Assembly (NCBI GenBank): GCA_026990045.1
Contig: JALSIK010000069.1
Coordinates: 1-5,220 of the forward strand
Direction: 5' to 3'
Length of the DNA: 5,220 nucleotides
From: Chromatiales bacterium
GTDB taxonomy: Bacteria; Pseudomonadota; Gammaproteobacteria; CAMYNG01
Position numbers and translations under genes: made by a program. This document shows, in pieces, positions 1-4,706 of the stretch (positions are counted from its first letter, which is position 1; each line of letters opens with the position of its first letter). Under the pieces are notes generated by a model. The model was not told where the DNA came from. It saw nothing but the letters and a program-made list of their open reading frames with translations, and ran no database searches.

Positions 1-33
1 GATAGATCACGTTGTTCACGGCGGGACGCCCGC

Positions 34-417
34 TCAGCGGCGCACGGTCATGGTCTCCGCCACCAGCAGCACCACCGAGACGATGTTGGCCAGCAGCGCG
101 CCGCCGGACAGCGACACCACCGCCACCACCGCGTCCACGTCGTAGCCCGCGGGCGAGACGTAGGCCGCCCAGCCCCACACCGTGGCCGCCGCCAGGAGCT
201 GGAGGTCGGCCACCAGGCTGGTGGCCAGCAGCACCGCGCCCAGGTGGGTGCGGTCACCGAACTTGAGCACGGTGGCGATGAGGTTGACGACGATGGCGGC
301 GAACAGCTCGTAGGTGTTGTGATGCGCCGGGTCGTCGATGTCGCCGATGAAGAAGCCGAAGTTGAGCGTGAGCGCGAGCAGGATGAAAAACGCGAACACG
401 ACCTTTTCGCGGTTCAT
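34..417 (-). CDS. DUF6394-like small integral membrane protein
   Basis: The 127-aa protein is mostly hydrophobic, with about four membrane segments at roughly residues 5-24, 36-52, 58-85 and 96-122. A short acidic linker (GDIDDP, residues 25-30) follows the first helix. A conserved-looking helix (ATSLVADLQLL, 65-75) and a small-residue stretch (SLSGGALLANIVSV, 102-115) lie further on. From memory the pattern matches the DUF6394 family of small proteobacterial membrane proteins, whose function is not established. The start is the ATG at 417: AGGGGG (complement of 425-430) sits 7 bases upstream, and the N-terminus there leads straight into a membrane helix. An in-frame start farther upstream would add 22 polar residues and no ribosome site. 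The gene lies 75 bases downstream of the YcgN gene on the same strand and may be co-transcribed with it. The membrane location is secure; the family name is less so. Confidence 0.8.
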   Translation of the reverse strand: MNREKVVFAFFILLALTLNFGFFIGDIDDPAHHNTYELFAAIVVNLIATVLKFGDRTHLGAVLLATSLVADLQLLAAATVWGWAAYVSPAGYDVDAVVAVVSLSGGALLANIVSVVLLVAETMTVRR

Positions 418-424
418 GGCCGTT

Positions 425-430
425 CCCCCT
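425..430 (-). promoter_or_regulatory. Ribosome binding site of the DUF6394-like gene
   Basis: On the minus strand this reads AGGGGG, with 7 bases between it and the ATG at 417. It fixes the start of the membrane protein at 417 rather than at the longer in-frame start near 483. Confidence 0.6.
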
Positions 431-445
431 TTGTTGTCGTCGGTC

Positions 446-461
446 GTGGCGGTGCCGCCAC
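446..461. repeat. Short perfect hairpin between the two minus-strand genes
   Basis: GTGGCGG and CCGCCAC flank a 2-base centre (seven potential pairs, realistically six with a 4-base loop). No T-tract follows on either strand, so it is not a convincing terminator. It could attenuate transcription or affect mRNA stability between the YcgN and DUF6394-like genes. Confidence 0.4.
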
Positions 462-492
462 AAGCATAGCGGAAACCGGGCACCGCTGCGGC

Positions 493-945
493 TCACTCCT
501 CCGGCCACGGCGGCAGGATGAAGTGGCGCAGGTCGTCCGGGTGCACGTGCTCCTCGGACACCGCCAGCAGGCAGGCGGAGACGCCGGCGGCCCGCACGCT
601 GCCGGCATCCCCCGTGAGCAGGGGATGCCAGGGCGGCAGGTCCCGGCCCTCGGCCAGGCGGCGGTAGGCGCAGGTGGGCGGCAGGTCGGCCAGGGCCGCG
701 CGCGGCAGCGCGCGGACGGCCAGGCAGTCGGCCACCCGCTCCCGCCGGTGGTCGTAGTCGCGGCAGCGGCAGGTGTCCGGATCCAGCAGGCGGCAGGCCA
801 CGCCGGTGTAGTGGAGGACGCCGGTACCGGGGTCGCGCAGCTTGACCAGGCAGCAGCGGCCGCAGCCGTCGCACAGGGCCTCCCACTCCGCCTCGGTGAG
901 CGCAGCGAGGGGCTTGCGCCGCCAGAACGGGACCGGGTCCGCCAT
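493..945 (-). CDS. ycgN: YcgN/UPF0260 family cysteine-cluster protein
   Basis: The 150-aa protein matches E. coli YcgN in length and layout, judged from memory. It opens with PFWRRKPL, then LTEAEWEALCDGCGRCC (Cys 25, 28, 31, 32), which is the CxxCxxCC signature. The family's remaining cysteines follow: VACRLL (Cys 51), TCRCRDY (Cys 59, 61), DC (Cys 74) and TCAYRRLAEG (Cys 92). The segment LPPWHPLLTG (103-112) is a hallmark of the family. The cysteines suggest a bound metal or iron-sulfur centre in a cytoplasmic protein, but no biochemical role is established. The ATG at 945 gives the family length; longer in-frame extensions overlap the divergent TerB-like gene and are not credible. No good ribosome site precedes the ATG. 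The gene is divergent from the TerB-like gene (63-bp gap) and upstream of the DUF6394-like gene. Confidence 0.9.
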   Translation of the reverse strand: MADPVPFWRRKPLAALTEAEWEALCDGCGRCCLVKLRDPGTGVLHYTGVACRLLDPDTCRCRDYDHRRERVADCLAVRALPRAALADLPPTCAYRRLAEGRDLPPWHPLLTGDAGSVRAAGVSACLLAVSEEHVHPDDLRHFILPPWPEE

Positions 946-953
946 GCTATAGT
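946..953. promoter_or_regulatory. Possible -10 element in the YcgN/TerB divergent gap
   Basis: GCTATAGT abuts the YcgN start codon. TATAGT (948-953) matches the sigma-70 -10 consensus at five of six bases and could serve the TerB-like gene 56 bases downstream. I see no matching -35 box at 16-18 bases spacing, so the call rests on one hexamer in a GC-rich gap. Confidence 0.25.
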
Positions 954-1008
954 GTGCCCGCGGCCATGCCGCCATCCTGGCCCGGGACCGGCCGCCACTG
1001 CAAGGACC

Positions 1009-1467
1009 ATGATCGAGCGCCTGCGCCGCTTCTTCGACCGCAACGTGCGCCATCCCGCCGAGGCCGGCGGCGACGAGGCCGAGCATGCCCTGCGCCTGGC
1101 CACCGCCGCGCTGCTGGTGGAGATGTCGCGCATGGACGACCGGGTGACCGACGCCGAGCGCGCGGCCATCGAGCGGGCCCTGCGCGGGAAGTTCCACCTG
1201 TCACCGGAGGAGGCCGCCGACCTCGTGGAGCTGGCCGAGGCCGAGGCCCGCGAGGCCACCTCCTACTTCGGGTTCACCTCCCTCATCAACAAGTACTTCT
1301 CGCCCTGGCAGAAGGCCCAGGTCATCGAGCTGCTGTGGCAGGTGGCCTACGCCGACGGTCACCTGGAGAAATACGAGGAGCACCTGGTGCGGCGCATCGC
1401 CGACCTGCTGCACGTGCCCCACCGCGAGTTCATCGGCGCCAAGCTGCGCGCCCGGGGCGAGGCATAG
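1009..1467 (+). CDS. TerB-like (COG4103-type) all-helical protein
   Basis: The 152-aa protein is predicted to be all alpha-helical and shows the two acidic motifs of TerB/DjlA-N-type domains. The first is SRMDDRVTDAE (residues 40-50). The second is VAYADGHLEKYEE (112-124), followed by an HLVRRIADLLHV helix (125-136). TerB-family proteins often annotated as 'tellurite resistance' bind metals through such acidic helices. For stand-alone members like this one the cellular role is unknown, and no ter operon lies alongside. There is no signal peptide or membrane segment, so it is probably cytoplasmic. The start is the ATG at 1009, preceded by AAGGA (1002-1006), a rather close ribosome site. It is the only plus-strand gene before the repeat-rich gap and is divergent from YcgN. 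Confidence 0.8.
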   Translation: MIERLRRFFDRNVRHPAEAGGDEAEHALRLATAALLVEMSRMDDRVTDAERAAIERALRGKFHLSPEEAADLVELAEAEAREATSYFGFTSLINKYFSPWQKAQVIELLWQVAYADGHLEKYEEHLVRRIADLLHVPHREFIGAKLRARGEA

Positions 1468-1510
1468 GCCGGAGGCGGGCGCCTGGTAAGCCTGAGTCAT
1501 CGCATGAATT

Positions 1511-1548
1511 CCCTCCCCGCGGAATGAAAGAGTCAGGGTGGGGAGGGG
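1511..1548. repeat. Possible degenerate third REP-like relative
   Basis: CCCTCCCC (1511-1518) is complementary to GGGGAGGG (1540-1547) across a 21-base loop, and AGTCAGGGTGGGGAGGGG ends the segment. Composition and order loosely resemble copy 2, but the match is poor. It could simply be G/C-skewed sequence. Confidence 0.25.
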
Positions 1549-1580
1549 TACGCGGGCAGGAAAAGAATCCCTATTCCGAT

Positions 1581-1620
1581 CCCCTCACCCTGTCCCTCTC
1601 CCGGCGGGAGAGGGGACCGG
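1581..1620 (+). repeat. REP-like hairpin element, copy 1
   Basis: The element begins CCCCTCACCCTGT and continues into a hairpin. CCCTCTCCC (1594-1602) pairs perfectly with GGGAGAGGG (1606-1614) around a 3-base loop. The combination of CCCTCACCC and a CCCTCTCC...GGAGAGGG hairpin is a dispersed intergenic repeat form that recurs in many high-GC proteobacteria. It is oriented opposite to copy 2. Confidence 0.75.
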
Positions 1621-1665
1621 CTTTTCGCCTGCCGAGAAGGTTCGACGCCGCGGCCGGTTTTTCCA

Positions 1666-1712
1666 CCCCCTCTCCCCCGCGCATCGCGGGGGAGAGGGCC
1701 GGGGTGAGGGGG
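1666..1712 (-). repeat. REP-like hairpin element, copy 2 (inverted)
   Basis: CCCTCTCCCCCGC (1668-1680) pairs perfectly over 13 bp with 1686-1698 around a 5-base loop, and CCGGGGTGAGGGGG follows (1699-1712). Read on the minus strand it has the same order as copy 1: CCCCTCACCCC, then the hairpin. The two copies therefore form an inverted pair about 46 bases apart, like a BIME. The very stable stem could also protect or stop transcripts. Confidence 0.75.
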
Positions 1713-1816
1713 TGTGCACCGGGCAGGCCCCCGCCCGGGCACGCCGGCCGCCAGCCACCGAATCACCCGAAAACCCCTGCGCCTCCGCGACCTATGCGTT
1801 TATCCAGGAGAAATTT

Positions 1817-1843
1817 TGCAATGATTGGGTTAATGCAATGATT
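1817..1843 (+). repeat. 10-bp direct repeat in AT-rich leader
   Basis: TGCAATGATT occurs at 1817-1826 and again at 1834-1843, a 17-base period. It lies about 50-80 bases upstream of the gene at 1895, in one of the few AT-rich stretches of the window. This position suits an operator or activator site, or part of a promoter. No regulator is identified. Confidence 0.5.
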
Positions 1844-1853
1844 CAGGTTATTT

Positions 1854-1859
1854 TATAGT
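1854..1859 (+). promoter_or_regulatory. Possible -10 box for the 1895-3880 operon
   Basis: TATAGT, in the context TTATTTTATAGTACG, matches the -10 consensus at five of six bases and sits 35 bases upstream of the ATG at 1895. No clear -35 box is found at standard spacing. An activator acting at the direct repeat just upstream would fit but is unproven. Confidence 0.35.
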
Positions 1860-1894
1860 ACGCCTATCAACCGACTCCCCGCCGGGACACGACC

Positions 1895-2311
1895 ATGAGC
1901 GACACCGACACCCTCAGCCAGGCCGAGATGGACCCCGCCGGCCTGTACCGCGAAGAGACCTTCACCGACCGCCGCGTGGGCACCATCATCCGCATGACCC
2001 CCGTGGACCGCGACGGGAACGCCGATCCCGGCCGCGAGGTGGTGTACGTGGGCCAGACCCAGATCCTCACCCCCATGGGCGCGGTGCCCATCAGCTTCGA
2101 GATCCCCGCCGCCTCCCTGGGCGAGGCGGCGGAGCGGTTCGGCGCCGAGGCCAAGAAGGCGGTGGAGGAGACCATCGAAAAGGCCTCCGAGCTGCGGCGC
2201 CAGGCGGCCAGCTCCATCATCGTGCCCGAGGGCGGGGCGGGGGGCCTGGGCGGGGCCGGCGGCCTGCCGGGCGGGGGCGTGCCCGGCGGCGGCAAGATCC
2301 AGATCCCGTAA
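1895..2311 (+). CDS. Conserved-looking hypothetical protein with Gly-rich C-terminal tail
   Basis: The 138-aa protein is not one I can assign to a function. It has an acidic N-terminus, then a compact, probably beta-rich region from LYREETFTDRRVGTIIRMTP to VVYVGQTQILTPMGAVPISFEI (about residues 18-70). A charged helix follows (about 71-108: LGEAAERFGAEAKKAVEETIEKASELRRQ). The last ~25 residues are a flexible tail rich in Gly, with PGGG units ending in KIQIP. There is no signal peptide or membrane helix, so it is probably cytoplasmic. The ATG at 1895 is the only reasonable start; its ribosome site is weak. It ends 9 bases before the GGT-like gene in the same frame, so the two are surely co-transcribed. 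From memory, similar proteins with this Gly-rich ending occur in other gammaproteobacteria as uncharacterised 'cytoplasmic' proteins. Confidence 0.8.
   Translation: MSDTDTLSQAEMDPAGLYREETFTDRRVGTIIRMTPVDRDGNADPGREVVYVGQTQILTPMGAVPISFEIPAASLGEAAERFGAEAKKAVEETIEKASELRRQAASSIIVPEGGAGGLGGAGGLPGGGVPGGGKIQIP
2230..2255 (+). other. Potential G-quadruplex motif in coding strand
   Basis: Five G-runs (GGG, GGGG, GGGGGG, GGG, GGGG) are separated by 1-3 bases. This fits the G3+N1-7 quadruplex pattern on the sense strand, so the mRNA would carry it as well. It encodes the Gly-rich tail and lies about 65 bases before the start of the GGT-like gene. In DNA this GC-rich, Gly codons alone could create it. 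Confidence 0.4.
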
Positions 2312-2320
2312 GCCGCGCCC

Positions 2321-3880
2321 ATGGCGCCGCGCGGCGTGGTGGCGGCGGGCCACGCGGCCACCGCCGAAGCGGCGGCCGAGGTGCTGCGCGCCGGCGGCAA
2401 CGCCTTCGATGCCGCGGTGGCCGCCTGCTTCGCCGCCTGCATCGCCGAGCCGGTGCTGTGCTCCCTGGCCGGGGGCGGATTCCTCCTCGCCTGTCCGGCC
2501 GGCGGCGCCCCGCGGGTGTACGATTTCTTCGTCCAGACCCCGCGCCGCCGGCGCCCGCCGGCGGAGCTGGACTTCCACCCGGTCACCGCCGACTTCGGCA
2601 CCGCGCGCCAGGAGTTCCACATCGGCCTGGGCGCGGCGGCTGCGCCCGGCTGCGTGCGCGGCCTGTTCGCCGTCCACGGCGACCTGGGCCGCATGCCCAT
2701 GGCCGAGCTGGCCGCCCCCGCCGTCGCCCTGGCCCGGGAGGGGCTCACGCTCAACGCCTTCCAGGCCTACATCTTCGGCATCGTCGCCCCCATCTACCTG
2801 GCCACGCCCGGGGCCCGGGCCGTGTTCGCCGACCCCGGTTGCCACGACCGCATCGTGGGCAGCGGCGCGGTGCTGCGCCAGCCGCAGCAGGCCGATTTCA
2901 TGGAGGCCCTGTGCCGCGAGGGGCCGGACCTGTTCCACCGCGGCGAGGTGGCCGCGGCGGTGGAGAACCTGTGCCGGGAGGGCGGCGGCCATCTCACCCG
3001 CGCCGACCTGGCCCACTACGCCGTCGCCCGGCACCCGCCGCTGGCACGGGAGCACGCGGGCGCCCGGGTCCTGCTGACGCCGCCGCCGTCGGCCGGCGGG
3101 CTGCTGGTGGCCGCCGCCCTGGAGCTGCTGAGCCGGCACCCCCCGCCCCGGCCGTGGGGATCGCCCGGCCACCTGCGCCACCTGGCCCGGGTGCTGTCTA
3201 TCACCGACGCCCTGCGCGGGGACGTCCTTGCCCACGGCACGCTGGCGCCCGGTGCCCGCGGGCGGCTGGAGGGAGCCCGGCTGCGGGAATACCTGCAGCG
3301 GCTGGCCGGCCCCCCGGCGCGCCGCGGCACCACCCACGTGTCCATCATCGACGCCGCGGGCAACCTGGCTGCCATGACCGTGAGCAACGGCGAGGGCTGC
3401 GGCCACCTGGTCCCGGGCACCGGCATCATGCTCAACAACATGCTGGGCGAGGCCGACCTTCACCCCGGGGGATTCCACCGCTGGCCCGAGGACCGGCGCA
3501 TGACCTCCATGATGACGCCGGGCGCGGTGCTGGGCCCGGGGCCGCGCCGCATCGCCCTGGGCTCCGGCGGTTCCAACCGCATCCGCAGCGCGCTGGCACA
3601 GGTGCTGTCCAACCTGCTCCACTTCGGTCTCGCGCCCGGCGAGGCCGTGGCCCGCCCCCGGCTGCACGTGGAGGGCGGGCATCTCAGCCTCGAGGGCGGC
3701 CACGACCCCGGGACGGTGACGGCCCTGACCGCGGACTGGCCCGAGCACACGGTGTGGGAAGACCGCAACCTGTTCTTCGGCGGCGCCCACCTGGCGGTGC
3801 AGGACGGTGCCGCCTTCACCGGCGCCGGCGACCCCCGCCGCGGCGGCGTGGGCCTGATGGTGGAACAGCCCCCCGCGTGA
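2321..3880 (+). CDS. Gamma-glutamyltransferase family protein, no signal peptide
   Basis: The 519-aa protein is an Ntn-hydrolase of the GGT family (E. coli Ggt has about 580 aa). Family marks are GGNAFDAAVAA (residues 25-35), SLAGGGF (48-54), TTHVSIIDAAGNLAAMT (337-353) and the oxyanion-loop GSGGSNRI (414-421). Thr337 aligns with the autocatalytic nucleophile, predicting a ~336-aa large and ~183-aa small subunit. The family transfers or hydrolyses gamma-glutamyl groups of glutathione and related amides. Unlike periplasmic GGTs it has no signal peptide, and no in-frame start exists in the 9 bases after the preceding stop, so it is probably cytoplasmic. Compared from memory with E. coli, the glutamate-binding Arg114 position falls in DFFVQTP (68-74) without Arg. 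Asp433 aligns with Glu377, Ser462 with Thr395, and the lid loop is about 10 residues shorter. The true substrate may therefore differ from glutathione. Translation is probably coupled to the upstream gene, since no ribosome site is visible. Confidence 0.88.
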   Translation: MAPRGVVAAGHAATAEAAAEVLRAGGNAFDAAVAACFAACIAEPVLCSLAGGGFLLACPAGGAPRVYDFFVQTPRRRRPPAELDFHPVTADFGTARQEFHIGLGAAAAPGCVRGLFAVHGDLGRMPMAELAAPAVALAREGLTLNAFQAYIFGIVAPIYLATPGARAVFADPGCHDRIVGSGAVLRQPQQADFMEALCREGPDLFHRGEVAAAVENLCREGGGHLTRADLAHYAVARHPPLAREHAGARVLLTPPPSAGGLLVAAALELLSRHPPPRPWGSPGHLRHLARVLSITDALRGDVLAHGTLAPGARGRLEGARLREYLQRLAGPPARRGTTHVSIIDAAGNLAAMTVSNGEGCGHLVPGTGIMLNNMLGEADLHPGGFHRWPEDRRMTSMMTPGAVLGPGPRRIALGSGGSNRIRSALAQVLSNLLHFGLAPGEAVARPRLHVEGGHLSLEGGHDPGTVTALTADWPEHTVWEDRNLFFGGAHLAVQDGAAFTGAGDPRRGGVGLMVEQPPA

Positions 3881-3904
3881 ACGCACCGGGCGCCACGGGA
3901 AGAC

Positions 3905-3940
3905 AGAAAACGGGGGGCCCGCGCCCGTCAGCGCGGGGCC
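3905..3940 (-). terminator. Probable intrinsic terminator of the secreted-protein gene
   Basis: GGCCCGCGC (3916-3924) pairs with GCGCGGGGCC (3931-3940), leaving one bulged G, with a 6-base loop. On the minus strand the stem is followed by a run of C and then TTTTCTG (complement of 3904-3910). The minus-strand stop codon (3928-3930) lies in the loop. The hairpin also closes the 47-base gap after the convergent GGT-like gene, but no T-tract follows on the plus strand. Confidence 0.5.
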
Positions 3941-4272
3941 TTGCGGTAGACGGACTCGCGGCCGGTGCGGCTGGTGACGATGCGCAGCTCGGTGTGAGCG
4001 GCATCGTAGTGGAACACGGTGATGACGTCGCGGCCGTTGCGGGTGAACACCGCCTTGACCATGTCCGGCGCCACCACGTAGAACCCGCGCACCCGGGTGC
4101 CGTCGGCCCACACGTTCTCCACGTCGCCGTCGGCGAAAAACTCCAGGGCGTCCGCCGGCCGGCCTTCCGGGTCGTGCACCAGCACCCAGCGGCCCACGAT
4201 CCAGTCGGCGTCGATGGCGCCGGCGGAGCCCGCCAGCAGCAGCCCCGCCAGTATAGCCGCAGCACGCCCCAT
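3928..4272 (-). CDS. Small secreted protein, probable beta-rich (lipocalin-like) fold
   Basis: The 114-aa precursor starts with a clear Sec signal peptide (MGRAAAILAGLLLAGSAGA, residues 1-19) with likely cleavage after AGA. There is no lipobox Cys, so the mature ~95-aa product is probably periplasmic. The mature part alternates short hydrophobic and turn segments: IVGRWVLVHD (25-34), ALEFFADGDVENVWADGTRVRGFYVV, AVFTRNGRDVITVFHYD and LRIVTSRTG. The opening 'GRW' plus 'DG/NG' turns resemble small lipocalin-like or NlpE-like barrels, but this is a fold impression and I do not recognise the family. The ATG at 4272 has a strong ribosome site (GGAGGA, complement of 4277-4282). It is convergent with the GGT-like gene and divergent from the coiled-coil gene at 4388. 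Confidence 0.75.
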   Translation of the reverse strand: MGRAAAILAGLLLAGSAGAIDADWIVGRWVLVHDPEGRPADALEFFADGDVENVWADGTRVRGFYVVAPDMVKAVFTRNGRDVITVFHYDAAHTELRIVTSRTGRESVYRKAPR

Positions 4273-4276
4273 GCCG

Positions 4277-4282
4277 TCCTCC
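4277..4282 (-). promoter_or_regulatory. Ribosome binding site of the secreted-protein gene
   Basis: On the minus strand this reads GGAGGA, with 4 bases before the ATG at 4272. It supports that start and places the signal peptide at the N-terminus. Confidence 0.6.
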
Positions 4283-4331
4283 CCTCACCCGCTGCTTGTG
4301 CCCCGGTGCATAGTAGCGGAAAATGTTTCAT

Positions 4332-4346
4332 GCCGCCTGCGGCGGC
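4332..4346. repeat. Short GC hairpin in divergent intergenic region
   Basis: GCCGCC and GGCGGC flank a 3-base loop inside the 115-bp gap between the secreted-protein and coiled-coil genes. Neither flank has a T-tract. It lies in the 5' leader of whichever transcript starts upstream of it; function unknown. Confidence 0.35.
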
Positions 4347-4387
4347 CCGCTCCGGGATCTTCATCGCAAACACATCGGGAAGTACGC

Positions 4388-4690
4388 ATGACCAAGCTTG
4401 ATCACCTGGTGGAACAGCATGTGCGCGAGTACCAGTCGCGTCTCAAGCACGTGGACGAGCTGCTGGCCCGGGCCCAGGCCGCGGCCCGGGGCAGGACCGG
4501 CCCGGAGCAGGAGGAGCTGGAGGCCCTGCGCCGCAAGCGCGACGAGCTGGCCGGCCAGTTCGATCGGCTGAGCTCGCTCGAGGACTGGCGCGAGGAGGAG
4601 CTGGAGAAGGCCGGCCCCATGGGCGTGTGGGACGCCGTGGCCCAGCAGCTCGAGGCCCTGGTGGAGCGACTGGAGGGACGCGAGGACTGA
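4388..4690 (+). CDS. Small coiled-coil protein of unknown function
   Basis: The 100-aa, highly charged protein is predicted to be almost entirely alpha-helical. Residues about 5-32 (LDHLVEQHVREYQSRLKHVDELLARAQA) and 38-63 form heptad-like helices joined by a Gly/Pro break near residues 34-38. A distinctive C-terminal segment reads LEDWREEELEKAGPMGVWDAVAQQLEALVERL (63-94). The WREE...GPMGVWDA core looks like a conserved interaction surface rather than generic coiled coil. There is no signal peptide or membrane segment. The ATG at 4388 has GGGAAG (4378-4383) upstream and gives the clean helical start MTKLDHL. The longer in-frame extension reads through the divergent promoter region and overlaps the secreted-protein gene, so it is rejected. 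The 3' end converges on the TPR gene. I do not recognise a named family. Confidence 0.75.
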   Translation: MTKLDHLVEQHVREYQSRLKHVDELLARAQAAARGRTGPEQEELEALRRKRDELAGQFDRLSSLEDWREEELEKAGPMGVWDAVAQQLEALVERLEGRED

Positions 4691-4706
4691 ATCCGCTCAG
4701 GGTCCT
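4683..4706. repeat. Inverted repeat spanning two convergent stop codons
   Basis: AGGACTGA (4683-4690) and TCAG..TCCT (4697-4706, two bulged G) pair around the 6-base centre ATCCGC. Both stop codons, TGA of the plus gene and TGA of the minus gene, lie in the stem. There is no T-tract, so termination by this structure is uncertain. Confidence 0.35.

Larger units (their letters stand above)
1468..1894. other. Intergenic gap with REP-like hairpins and an AT-rich leader
   Basis: These 427 bases hold no credible protein gene. Open frames crossing the gap translate the CCCTCACC/GGGAGAGGG repeats into artefactual Pro/Gly/Glu-rich peptides. From left to right it contains a degenerate C/G-rich inverted repeat, two REP-like elements in opposite orientation, a GC-rich spacer, and an AT-rich stretch (about 1798-1862) leading to the gene at 1895. 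Confidence 0.75.

Noticed and set aside
1..19. Possible start of another minus-strand gene (GTG at 19 opening V-N-N-V-I-Y at the left edge)
   Set aside because: Only six codons are visible and there is no convincing ribosome site. It cannot be told from chance without sequence to the left.
244..1008. Upstream extension of the TerB-like frame to residue 407
   Set aside because: The extension is antisense to YcgN and the DUF6394-like gene and has shadow composition. The ATG at 1009 has a ribosome site and starts the recognisable domain.
1473..1484. AGGC/GCCT hairpin after the TerB-like gene as a terminator
   Set aside because: It has only four base pairs and no T-tract follows.
1533..1858. 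Open frames across the REP-like repeats on both strands (77 and 106 aa)
   Set aside because: They translate the repeat hairpins into typical artefact peptides of the 'HPGPLP / SPLPPGEGQGEG' kind, with no ribosome site.
1468..1894. tRNA, small RNA, riboswitch or CRISPR in the gap
   Set aside because: I see no cloverleaf, no regularly spaced repeats and no known riboswitch core. The REP-like hairpins explain the structure.
1853..4288. Very long minus-strand open frame (811 aa) opposite the central operon
   Set aside because: It is antisense to the GGT-like gene. Its composition (runs of G, A, R, H, Q) is that of a GC-rich antisense frame, without domains or ribosome site.
4097..4387. Upstream extension of the coiled-coil gene
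   Set aside because: It overlaps the secreted-protein gene in antisense and crosses the divergent intergenic region. Its Ser/Pro-rich residues differ sharply from the helical protein.
2458..4401. Long plus-strand open frame (647 aa) overlapping the GGT-like gene in another frame
   Set aside because: It is Pro/Arg/Gly-rich and low in complexity, an out-of-frame shadow of the recognised enzyme gene.
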